A stretch of 64,000 nucleotides of DNA, taken from Triops longicaudatus. Lineage: Eukaryota; Arthropoda; Branchiopoda; Notostraca; Triopsidae. The first letter of the stretch is position 1. Every line of letters starts with the position of its first letter. The notes beneath the pieces were generated by a model. That model was not told the DNA's origin. It worked only from the letters and a program-made list of their open reading frames with translations, and did not search any database. Below are positions 26,509 to 36,026 of the stretch, piece by piece. The position numbers and the translations under genes were made by a program. Location of the stretch: NCBI GenBank assembly GCA_022885665.1, contig JAGQDJ010000007.1, positions 434,001 to 498,000 on the forward strand, read 5' to 3'.

Positions 26509-29500
26509 TTAATTATTAACCTCCAGCATTCCTAGCTTAATAGGTCCTTCATAGTGCTCCCATAACAGCAATTGATCCATCGTTTTATGTTTTTTCGTGA
26601 CGACTGCCCTTGCACCGATCTGGAACGGTCGATCTTCGTCCTCCGTTTCATTCTCAACTTTTTCATTCTGCTCACGCAAAGGATGTTTGCCCCTCTTGTC
26701 ACAGGTGCAGAAAAGCATATCATGAGTATCACACAAGCCATCTTTCAATGTCATTAAATCCTATTCAAGATAAAATTTTATTAAAACAAAGTTTTTAAAA
26801 GTCATTTACAAGGAAAGAAACTTAAAGACATCAGAAAACAAAACGTCAGAAATCTTTACGCTAAAAAGTTACCAAAACTGAAAATATACTTTCAATTCCT
26901 CCCTTGAGAAGGTAGTCTTCGCTAATTGTCGCGAATCTACTACAGCACCGCTCAAACCTTGCTTTACTGTCTGGCGCTGAAATATGTTTTCTTCGACGGT
27001 GCCACTCGTTATAAATCTGTTATGTAAAGTGGAAATTAATTAACTAATTACACAGTTAATTAGTAAATGAAAACAAGAAGCGATATCGGTAAGGGAGATC
27101 AACAATTATACTCCTTTTCCTTTCCCTCTGTTTTATACCGAACGTGTTAAAACTGAAAAGAGTTAACAACACAACAAAGCTACAAAAGCTTATCCGCACA
27201 TAATTTGCTTACCGGTAAATTTGAACATGTCTTTTCTGACCGTCCCGTCGGATTCGTGCCATAGCTTGGATATCATGAGCTGGATTCCAGTCAATATCGT
27301 AAAGAATCAGGTGCGATGCCCCTGTCAGACTCAAGCCCAACCCACCAGCTTTGGCACTTAGAAGAAAAATTCCTAAGAAGAGACTCTGTTATACTAGAGC
27401 TTTACATTAATTGTCACAATTTACGTTCAGTTCCATGCGCGTTAAAACGGTCTACAGCAGACTGACGTTTACTGGCTTCCGTGCTTCCATCCAGTCGTAA
27501 GTAGGGATAGTTTTGTGTGTCGCAAAATTGTGCGAAGATATCCAGCATCTGTTAAATTAAATTGATTTAGTAACAACTAAGCTACCTTAAAGTCAACTTA
27601 CTTTCGTGAAGTGAGACACAAGCACAATTTTCTCCTTTGTACCCTCAAGAAACTGTTTTAAAAAAGCGGCTAAGACTTGCATTTTCCCACCATTTTCAAC
27701 TACGATTTGTTCATCTACACTTTCCAGTACTTTGTGAACTGTCTCCGAGGTCTCAAATTCATCCTTGAGGTACAATAAACATCAAATAAGCAAGCAGTAG
27801 TCATAATGAATAATCATAATTATCATCATCATCATAATAATAATAACAATAATAATAATAATAATAATAATGATAAAAAGTGTAACACGATTTTGACTCG
27901 TACTTCATTGCATTCTTCTTCAAATTTCAGCAGACCGGGGTGATTGCACAGCTTCCGTAGCGCTGAAATGAAACCCAAATGATCCGAACTCCCCGTAAAG
28001 CCATCTAGCAGCGAGAAAAGGGCTGAATTGCTCAATTTTCGATAAATCTCTTCCTAAAACGGAGAATTCAGTTAAGAGTTCTGCGAGACAATACGAAAAA
28101 TGGAAAATTAGAGTGTTTTATACTTGTTTCGTTGTAAGGGGACAAAAAACAATATTTTCCGTTTTGGGTGGTAAGTAGGCATCGTTAACTTCCATAGTTC
28201 GACGTAAAGTGAACAACGAGAGAAGATGACTCAGCTGGGATGCTGCGCATTCGCCCCGATTTTGGACATCATAGCAACAACCGAGTTGCTGGGAGGCGAG
28301 GATGGGGTCTTCGTAAAGTTTCCGGAAGTCTGTGACAAACACGATTCGGTTAATAGTTAAGTTAAGAACTAGATCTTTTACTTTGACGACTGCCCAAAAT
28401 TCCGGGATTGGCCAACGACACTAATGTATACAATTCTTTGAGATCGTTTTGTATGGGCGTTCCTGTCAATAGCACTTTCCGTTCGCACATCAGCTGCGCT
28501 GCACACTAATTGAATTAATATTTGATCAAATACTTTGAAACCTTAATTTCAAAAACAACAAAAAAAACAGCATACCGTAGCGGCTTTTACATCCGCGTTT
28601 TTCAAACGATGAGCTTCATCGAATACTGCCAAGTCAATATCGGAGATGGCTTCAATTTCTTCGAAATTCCTCACGAACATCTCGTACGAAATTATCATTA
28701 CTGAATATAAGGAAGATTTTGCAAAGTCGGACACTTTGTTGTTCTAAGAATAATTAAACAGATTAACGGTAGGAAAATAAAAAATAAGTTTTTTTTAAAT
28801 TTACTTTCAAAACATGAAAATTATTTAAAGATTACCTTCCCAACAGGAAAAACAGATATTCGTTCCTTTCCCAACCATTTTATAAATTGTTGCTCCCAAG
28901 TTTTCACCAGGCTTGTGGGACAAACGACCAATCCACGTCTCATTTCTCGTTTCCCGCCATAGGGTCCCTGTTTCAATAAAGTCCTGTAACACACAAGCGA
29001 TAAGCTAGTCTTTTTCTAATCCGCCAAGTTCACAAAAGAAAATCTTCAAAAAGTGATTCAGTTTATATCACGAAAAAAAAAAAAATACATGCAATATTCG
29101 TTTACCAAATGAGCGTAATACATTGCAAAGTCTTGCCTAGCCCCATTTCATCCGCTAAAATGACTCCATGGTATCCTGGAATCGCCGTTTTGAACCCCAT
29201 TACACACTCGTACATGAAGAGTACACCTTCACGCTGATGTGGCCGCAGGTGACGACTCACGTACGGGTCGACTACGACATCTACAATATTTGTACAACGG
29301 TTTTCGACCTGAAAAGCGGAGGGGGGGCGGGGCATGACCAACGCTCCTGGGGCAAGAGGGTCTAGAAATGCTTTCGACATAGGTGAAGATGGGTAAAGGG
29401 ATGGATTAAGGCAAGGATTTTTGAATGATGACATTTTGGGAGTGAAACTGTGGCTAGTTACTGGCGAGGATTCCAGAGCTTGTCTAGTAACAATTATTTC

Positions 29501-30189
29501 GGAATTAAATGAAGGGGACACGATGGGATGTTGAATCTGCAGACCCAAAAAAATAATAAAAAATTATTTTACCATTGCCAACTTTCGAAAATATTCTTTT
29601 TAAAAAAAACAAGTTCTATTTACTTCAATTTCCTTGCTACCAACCGAAAGGACACTCCCAGATTTTAATTCTTGCAATTGAGCTGTTTTGTAACCGGTGG
29701 CGCTACTTAATAGCTTTCCATGCTCATCCTTAAGTAAACAAGAACATTTAATTCAGCTAAATACGGTTTTTCAGAGGCTCCGTACTTTCAGCTCTATAGT
29801 GTAATTTCCAACAGCAATGATACCGTCCCCTTCCCATTTTTTGTGCTTCCGAGTTGAGGCCTTAGCCCACAGAACACTGAAATATCGTCTGGGGAAAAAA
29901 GAGAACAAATTAATACTTAAATGCATATTTACTATTCTTATGCAGATTAATTTTTATTCACTTAAATGCACGTCCTCTTACTTTCCATCTTCAACCAGAG
30001 CTGAGTTGGTGACAACGTCAGGTTTATTTTCACACTCAGAATAACCTGATGATCCAAAAACGTTGGTCCACGATTATTTGAATGCACTTTTTTATAAATA
30101 AGTAAATTCTTACTGTTGTTGCTAAAATCAGTAAATCTTGGTTTCTTTTGCTGCACTGCAAGCATAGAAGGAGCTTTAGATTTTCTCAT
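26509..30189 (-). CDS. RAD54B: RAD54B-like SNF2 DNA translocase of homologous recombination
   Basis: RAD54B is a nuclear SWI2/SNF2 ATPase that remodels RAD51-DNA filaments during recombination repair. Fifteen exons are inferred on the minus strand: 30189-30114, 30045-29982, 29888-29786, 29728-29624, 29536-29106, 28983-28836, 28743-28576, 28505-28382, 28329-28124, 28053-27904, 27763-27602, 27548-27425, 27372-27213, 27016-26890 and 26760-26509, 799 residues. It opens MRKSKAPSML and continues with the RAD54B-specific KRYFSVLWAKASTRKHKKW and ALVMPRPP blocks, which RAD54L lacks. Helicase motifs follow: ILADEMGLGKTLQCITLIW (Walker A, about 244-260), FDEAHRLKNADV (DEAH box, about 350), LLTGTPIQNDL, LSAKAGGLGLSLTGA and DIDWNPAHDIQAMARI. 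Motif VI reads QAMARIRRDGQ; the usual Trp of ARVWRDGQ is Arg here. The end (MDQLLLWEHYEG) matches the vertebrate C-terminal block. Confidence 0.95.
27820..27877. repeat. AAT/ATC trinucleotide microsatellite in a RAD54B intron
   Basis: A run of cat and aat triplets (tcatcatcat then about ten aataat units) occupies most of the intron 27764-27903. It is likely polymorphic and has no coding effect. Confidence 0.9.
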
Positions 30190-30659
30190 TTTAGTTAGAC
30201 TCCCACAAAGCTAGCAAGTTGGAATTGTTATTGACATGTTAGCGCGCCAAGAAATTGATAGGAAGATTTTCGTAATACAGTAGCAAGTATTTGTAACTTG
30301 TCTGTGCATTGATGTGCTTCCACCTTCAGAGCGAAGTTGTGAGACTTTGGTAGCGTAGCAACTTCGCGAATAAATCAGATACCATATTCGGACGGAAAAT
30401 GCCAAAATGTTAGTGCTTCCTTATAACCACTAGAGAACGCTAATGCTTATCCCCTAGTTTGTTAGTAGCAGCCTTTACGCTGTAATATCTCTACTTGCCG
30501 TTATTGTTACTGTTTGAATAACGGAGGCACCCGAATCCAAGTTGTTGTACGCGATTTCGTGAGATTTTACCGCAACGTTCTACAGTTTAACTCTATATGT
30601 AAGAATATTCCTAGTTAACTCGAGTGGTTAATGATAAATATTGCCTTTTATAGATAAGA
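30190..30659. promoter_or_regulatory. Divergent promoter region shared by RAD54B and BIRC5
   Basis: The start codons of RAD54B (minus) and survivin (plus) face away from each other across 470 bases, so the promoter must be shared or overlapping. On the minus strand at about 30241-30252 the sequence reads cttggcgcgc, one mismatch from the E2F consensus TTTSSCGC; both genes are cell-cycle regulated in other animals. The site is suggestive only, and no TATA box is obvious. An open frame inside (30211-30405, minus) is not supported. Confidence 0.45.
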
Positions 30660-31283
30660 ATGATGACGAACGAAGCGGCTGAACTTTTGAAGCTAAAGCC
30701 GTTTGCAGATTTGAGGGAAATGCTCATTGAAGAGAAGCGACGTGAGACATTTTCCAAGAATTGGCCTTTCAAGTCGAACTCTTCCTGTAATCCCGATAAA
30801 GTATGAATGCTGTGTTTGGTTATTTTCGGCTTGAATCATTACTGATATGAAATTTAGATGGCTGCTGCTGGATTTTACTGGATTGGAAATAAGAAAGACA
30901 TCGATTCTGTTCGTTGCGTTGTCTGTCAAAAAGAATTAGATGGCTGGGAGGAAGGAGATAACCCTCTGTAATAATTTATAACCTGTACAACACATTGGTG
31001 TAACCTTTTTTTCCTTTAGCACTGAACACTCAAAACATAGCAAATCTTGTCCTTTTGTGGAGTTGGGCAAAACGCAAGATGAAATGACGCTTCGTGATGT
31101 TTTGCTGCTGCAGAAGTACGCACTCACCTCTCTTGCTGTAAGTATTGGGAACTTTGACCGTTGATATAATTTGAAAAACTAAAGAAAAAACTTAATTTAT
31201 AGGGTAAAATGTTGGAAAAATCGTGTGCGGAATTCACAGTAACGTCGGAGAAACAATTGAAGAAGCTTCACAAACTATTGTAA
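30660..31283 (+). CDS. BIRC5: Survivin (BIRC5), chromosomal passenger complex subunit
   Basis: Survivin binds histone H3 Thr3-phosphate through its BIR domain and targets Aurora B, INCENP and borealin to the inner centromere. Four exons are inferred: 30660-30800, 30858-30967, 31020-31137 and 31203-31283, 149 residues against 142 in human. A single BIR domain spans about residues 13-100, with PFADLREMLIEEKRRETF, AAAGFYWIG, and the zinc ligands Cys67, Cys70, His87 and Cys94 in the canonical C-x2-C-x16-H-x6-C spacing. The acidic pocket is WEEGDNPLTEHSKHS. The C-terminal part is a basic amphipathic helix (TSEKQLKKLHKLL) and there is no RING, which separates survivin from other IAPs. A polyadenylation signal AATAAA lies at 31365-31370. 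Two adjacent ATG codons open the frame; I took the first. Confidence 0.95.
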
Positions 31284-31576
31284 AAGATCAAGATATTTAA
31301 TTCACTTCTTGTAAATAATGTTTTGTTTGTCTAAATCCATTGAAGAGACAGATGCAAATCCCGAAATAAAAGGAACATTTTTTAAATTTGCGCTTTCACC
31401 TAGCATTCATTCTTTTTATAACACTCAATGAGCTTTTTATAATACTGGTAGTTTTATAACTGGTAATGTAATATAATACTGGTAAGTATACTGGTATTTA
31501 TAATACTGGTAGTTAATATACTGGTAGTGGAACGAGATCTTAAGCATGGTATTAAAAAAATGGAGACGAAAAATTT

Positions 31577-31593
31577 CGCCCCCGGGTGGGCTC

Positions 31594-31630
<37 letters not shown>

Positions 31631-31650
31631 GCCAATTGCGCCACGGAGGC
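31577..31650 (-). tRNA. tRNA-Asn (anticodon GTT)
   Basis: Read on the minus strand, the 74-base cloverleaf has acceptor GCCTCCG paired with CGGGGGC, a D arm GGCGCAATTGGCTAGCGC, anticodon loop CTGTTAA (GTT), and a T arm GGTGGTTCGAGCCCACC. The box B sequence GGTTCGAGCC is intact. A T-run (TTTTT) follows at once, as expected for RNA polymerase III termination. The anticodon and arm sequences match animal tRNA-Asn. Confidence 0.97.
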
Positions 31651-32281
31651 ATGTTTGGAATCTTCACCAGCACTATAAAATCAAGCTTTGAAAATTCTAG
31701 TGCCACTGAATATTATGGAGTGGAACAGGACAGTTTAAACAGGGAAGTCTTCCAGGTCGAATACCTTTTGTTTCTTCTTTCATTCTCGTCAACGCTCCCA
31801 AGCTTTCTTTAAGGGAGTTGATCTATATTTTTGTCGCAAGATCTGGGTATTACAAAAGATACTAGCACGTGGAAAAGTTTTTATTAATTAGTTCCTTAGC
31901 AATAATTCATAATTTTATTCAGAAATTTAGCTATGGACTTCGTGGTAACCAAAATCGCAACGAAAACCACGTTTAGAATTATTTCTATTGCCCCTATCGG
32001 ATAACGAACAATTTTTCAAAAGCACCTGAATTGAATAATTCTAAAAATAAAACACGTGTCGAAAAATTTGTTGAAAAGACACATGTGTTCAAGAAATATT
32101 CCCGACATTTCAGTACACCATAGTTCGCAACATAAATTCCATCGCAAAAGGTGAATTTACTATATGGTAAGAGGCATTTAATTATTTTCACACCCACACC
32201 GAACACTTATTACAAATAATACTGAATTTTAACAACAAATATGTAAAACCATTTAAGAGTAAATAAATAAACAGTTCAATT

Positions 32282-32354
32282 TGTTTCCGCCCGGGATCGA
32301 ACCGGGGACCTTGCGCGTGTGAGGCGCACGTGATAACCGCTACACTACGGAAAC
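32282..32354 (-). tRNA. tRNA-Val (anticodon CAC), copy 1
   Basis: On the minus strand the acceptor GTTTCCG pairs with CGGAAAC, the D arm is TAGTGTAGCGGTTATCAC, the anticodon loop CCTCACA gives CAC, and the T arm is CCCCGGTTCGATCCCGGG with an intact box B. The discriminator base is A at 32282. It is base-for-base identical to the second copy 229 bases away. No strong T-run follows this copy; the nearest is interrupted (TTTATTTATTT). Confidence 0.97.
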
Positions 32355-32510
32355 TTAAGAAGTGAGACCTTCGGCTTTTTTGACAAGAAATCCATCAGTT
32401 GTATTCTACAATTAATATAAAGTTAGTTAAAAATTAGCTTTGAAATATTACTCAATGTCTACCACGAATTTAATTGCGAAAAAAAAGGAATTTTAGATTT
32501 TTCATAAAAA

Positions 32511-32583
32511 TGTTTCCGCCCGGGATCGAACCGGGGACCTTGCGCGTGTGAGGCGCACGTGATAACCGCTACACTACGGAAAC
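32511..32583 (-). tRNA. tRNA-Val (anticodon CAC), copy 2
   Basis: Identical over all 73 bases to the copy at 32282-32354 but with unrelated flanks, so only the gene body is shared. A TTTTT terminator follows on the minus strand directly after the discriminator base. Confidence 0.97.
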
Positions 32584-32755
32584 GATGAAAATTTATTGCT
32601 GACACGATAAACATATTAAACTGAAACTATCCAATGCTTAACTTCGCGAAATACATGTTGAAGTAGGAAGACAGGTGTGTTTAGTCTGCAAAGATGTGTC
32701 TAAGAGGATGGAATATTGTGGTGTATCTTATCAACTGGTAACAAGTCATGACGAG

Positions 32756-32941
32756 TCACAGGTACAGAAACTTTCTTCTCCTGAACCGAATTTCTTTCCC
32801 TCCATTTCCTCTGCACAAGGCATATAACTTGTCTAACATTTCCGCCCGTAAGGCAAATTTAAGATCCCGTAAGAGTATTTTAGCTCTAACATGGGATAGA
32901 AGTAGGTCACGTGATACTTCTTCTATGTCCTCACTGGCCAT
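32756..32941 (-). CDS. Small unrecognised protein (61 residues)
   Basis: A minus-strand frame opens in a good initiation context (TTACCATGG) and runs for 61 codons (MASEDIEEVSRDLLLSHVRA to KEIRFRRRKFLYL). It is helical and charged, rich in Leu, Glu and Arg, with a basic C-terminal tail and no signal peptide or membrane segment. I do not recognise a family. It could be a complete small protein or the first exon of a longer gene; no strong GTRAGT donor lies inside it. It is denser in charged residues than the random frames nearby, which is the main reason to keep it. Confidence 0.35.
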   Translation of the reverse strand: MASEDIEEVSRDLLLSHVRAKILLRDLKFALRAEMLDKLYALCRGNGGKEIRFRRRKFLYL

Positions 32942-33107
32942 GGTAACAACAAATATTCATCTCTGCTCGCTTTCGTTCGTAGCTGTAGCATTTCTCGAGA
33001 GGCCTCAACTGTGAGATTACAATAACGCTCCGTATCATATATCCATAAATTATCTTACGTCATGAAACCCATTTTGAGCAGATGAACACATCGAAAGAAA
33101 AAAAATA

Positions 33108-33731
33108 TTAAGACTTTCGCCCGGCTTCAAGGCCATTTGCACGAGCATTGTACTCTTGGGCTGCCAAAACAGCGGCATCGAGCTGAGAACCCAGTGATAT
33201 GACGCGAAGTGAACCCTATCCCTCGCGGCAATAAATCCTTAACCATAAAACCTTAGATAAACCCGTATGAAGACGCGACGCGTTTGGGGCTCTATGAGCG
33301 TTTTTCGAGGTTTGCTTAAGGGTCTACTGGGATCAATATTATCACCTTGACGCACAGCTTCTAAAGGAAAACCGAACGTAAAATCGTCCTGCAAAAAATT
33401 CCTCTGCCTAGTATTCCGTAAAAATGCTCCACAGAACCAGTCGCTTACGCATCTATTCCGTTCCTGAACCTTCTCTCCTTTCTGTATGGAGTCCAACAAT
33501 GAAGTACGTAGTCTTGTCACTTTGGTATTCCCGTGCACGGTTATATTGCATTCTTTGGTAAAGTTGGCATCCAAAGTAGGCGAAACTATCAAGCAGAAAG
33601 AAGCTATGCGGGAAATTAGTCTATCTGTATTGGTGTAAGCGTGTCTCAGCCGCAAAAAAAAAAGGAAAGGGCAAACTTGAGGCAATTTCCAAAAGCTTCG
33701 GAGCTTCCTAAATCTGATTACCTATGTCCAT
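33108..33731 (-). CDS. Unrecognised 119-residue protein, four exons, 10-nt first coding exon
   Basis: Four exons fit in phase on the minus strand: 33731-33722 (ATG GAC ATA G), 33585-33470, 33388-33263 and 33215-33108. Introns are 136, 81 and 47 nt, with GT-AG borders. The protein starts MDIVSPTLDANFTKECNITV, contains a mid-section DDFTFGFPLEAVRQGDNIDP followed by RPLSKPRKTLIEPQTRRVFI, and ends AAQEYNARANGLEAGRKS. It is basic and soluble-looking, with no signal peptide, no membrane segment and no cysteine motif. I do not recognise the family. The Pro/Lys-rich short-motif style resembles small axonemal (microtubule inner) proteins, which is only an impression. Phases agree across all three introns, and that supports a real gene; the last intron is short. 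Confidence 0.55.
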
Positions 33732-36026
33732 CTCAACTACAATATCTCCAAGCGAAGGTCACAAACACAGAATGTTTGTCGGAACACCTTTGGGGCTGGC
33801 CTTTTCGGTCTCCCTAGCTGTACAAAGCAGATTTGTTTCGTTGGAGGCTATGATGGAAGAAAGACGCGACACATGGGCAACCTAACCACGGAGGAGGAGT
33901 GCAGGGCCAGCACCAAAAGTTAGTCAGATTAGTCAACGGTGGTGGAGGGGAAGTTCAGTTTCCACTCGGCAGACCTCCAGCTCCCACCGTACGTTTGTGG
34001 TGTGAGTCGTTTCGATTATTTTCCTTCACAATTAAAAAGTGGTCTCTATTGTCTTATGTGATTTTCCTAAAGTATTCGTTGTGGCTAGCCTTGGGAAACT
34101 GTGTCACGCAATTTGGAAAGTTGAACTTGTATTTCGGAGAATCGTAGCCTGCGTGGCGAAAAGTTTGCCCGTCTAAGGTATCGTCAATATTGATAATAAT
34201 AACAGGAAGAGTATGACGAGGATTATTACAGTGGTCTTCAGCTTAATTGTCTCGCGGGCGACATTCTCTAACGAAAGACTGCTTTGTCGGGAAGTTGGGA
34301 AGATGAAGGGTCCCGATTATGTAAATTAAACAATTGAAGTCTTTGTCAGCTATTAATAACCCAGATTTATCTCACGACCTTTTGGACTGTGTGGCGATCT
34401 TGTAGAGTTTAATAATGAAAAGTATTAGCGTTGAGTTCTTATCAACTTTGTCGAGTTCTTATCATTACGGATAAATACGCTTACGTGAGGTGTACTATTT
34501 GACAGTGATCGTTTGATCTTCGTAGAGTGAAGGGAACTGCGTTTTCTGTGTAAGGTTTCTTCGTCCTTTTTCTCTTGTATATCCGTGTATGACAAAACAA
34601 ATCAATTCGTGACGTCGTTTCCGCGTCTAAGTAACGTGGATAGCATACAGCTGTTTACTTTCGCTTTGACAAAAGAGGAAGTCGCTAAACGTTTATTTCA
34701 CTTTATGGAAGAAAAGAGGCGCCTGTTTCGTCTGAATAGCTCCGTGGGCAAGGGTTTTTACTATCTCGTTCCTTTAGATCAGCGTTACACACGAACAGAG
34801 CACTATTCCTATAACTTGATTGATGTACCGAGTAGCGCCTAGTTTTTATTACACTGAGACTTTTTCTTTTTACAAGCCAACCTTATGCAGGAGCCTTACA
34901 TCGGTTATCGGAAGTTTTTTTTTTTCCTTTTATATTTTTTTCCACCTTAAGTCGCCCTTGACCGCGCGCGACAGGAAAAGTTCAGCTGTGCTGGGCCAAG
35001 GAGGAGAAAACCTTGAAAAGTGCTAAGACTTCAGCCGAGTTTCTAAGTCCCATATAGTAGTGTTTGTCCAAATTTTTGCCGCGCAATTCGACACCGCCAC
35101 ATATGGGAAAATTTGTATCGCGGCGGCGAAAAGCACTGAGGTCAAGACCCCTTGAGTTTTACGGCCATCCCCTTCTGGGATTTCGGGCTTTAAGTAAAAA
35201 AAAAGTTACCGACTCATTTCAATAAGGGAGAGCTTTCGGCGCGCTTAGGTGTCAACATCCGAACGCGTAATTGCGCATTAAATTCAGTGCAGCCCATCTC
35301 TGTACTTGCTGCTTAATGGATAATTAGAATAGCCGGGCTATTTGAATTATTGAACGGAAGTGACACGTCAGCGGGTTTTCCTGGGATGTGAAGAACGGGA
35401 ACTTCCACAAAGCTGCGTTTTACAAAACGAGTGTCGCTCGCCATGACTAATATGCGTTAGGCAATGCTAATTACTTTTAATTCCGATTTTTTCACTTACA
35501 TGCGTTAGGCAATGCTAATTACTTTAATTCCGATTTTTTCACTTACCTGCAGATAAAATACATTTCTACGAACTAATCCAAACGAGGATAGTTGCACTAA
35601 AAGTTCATGTATCAGAAATATATTACGTTAAAGAACATACCGGTAAAGGACACGGAGGAAATGTTACCTTAATTTAACTGTATTGTTACTTAGTATTAAG
35701 TAAGTAAGAAATCAAGCTGACCAATTTGGGGTATACCGTATGTTATCCTCTTTGTCATTTTACTATGTACCCCTTTTGTCCTGAATTAGCAGAAAAAAAA
35801 TAATAAGCTGACAAATAATTTGAAACGGTGGAAGAACGACTGGGGAAAGCCAAGTGGTGGCCCAAACACGGCGACCTTTAGTGTCAGAGGATCAGGCATT
35901 GCCAAACAGGACAATTGTTTATTAATTTAATGAGTCTTATTATCTTGGTTTGTTCACATGAACACCTTCAGCATTTGTAATTTCTCTCGTTTATAACGCC
36001 GGACGTTCCGTTTTTGTCCCTTGCAG
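33732..36026. other. Spacer and probable 5' region of the DPP-like gene
   Basis: The first coding exon of the downstream peptidase should lie here, because its first visible exon begins after an acceptor at 36026 in phase 0. I could not find an ATG exon with a matching phase-0 donor. A frame at 33883 (MGNLTTEEECRASTKS) ends at a stop and its possible donor is out of phase. A frame at 34585-34842 has no splice support. A 48-bp tandem duplication lies at 35452-35546. Confidence 0.4.
35452..35546. repeat. Tandem duplication of a 48-bp unit
   Basis: The unit atgcgttaggcaatgctaat...ttttttcacttac occurs at 35452-35499 and again at 35500-35546, identical except for one missing T in a T-run. The near-perfect match indicates a recent duplication. 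Confidence 0.95.

Larger units (their letters stand above)
31651..32755. other. Spacers around the tRNA genes
   Basis: AT-rich DNA around the two tRNA-Val genes, with no protein-coding exon recognised. The plus-strand frame 31546-31812 and the minus-strand frame 31437-31706 both run through the tRNA-Asn gene and are artefacts. Confidence 0.6.

Noticed and set aside
27820..27877. Trinucleotide run as a possible CRISPR-like or regulatory array
   Set aside because: Ordinary microsatellite inside an intron; no spaced unique segments.
31437..31812. Open frames overlapping the tRNA-Asn gene
   Set aside because: The conserved-looking peptide PPWRNWLARSAVNRK is simply translated tRNA sequence.
33239..33685. 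Single 148-residue minus-strand frame as the gene
   Set aside because: Splice sites within it give a better protein, continuing in phase past 33263 and starting at 33731; parts of the long frame are introns.
34585..34842. 85-residue plus-strand frame as first exon of the peptidase
   Set aside because: It ends at a stop without a phase-0 donor and resembles no DPP N-terminus.
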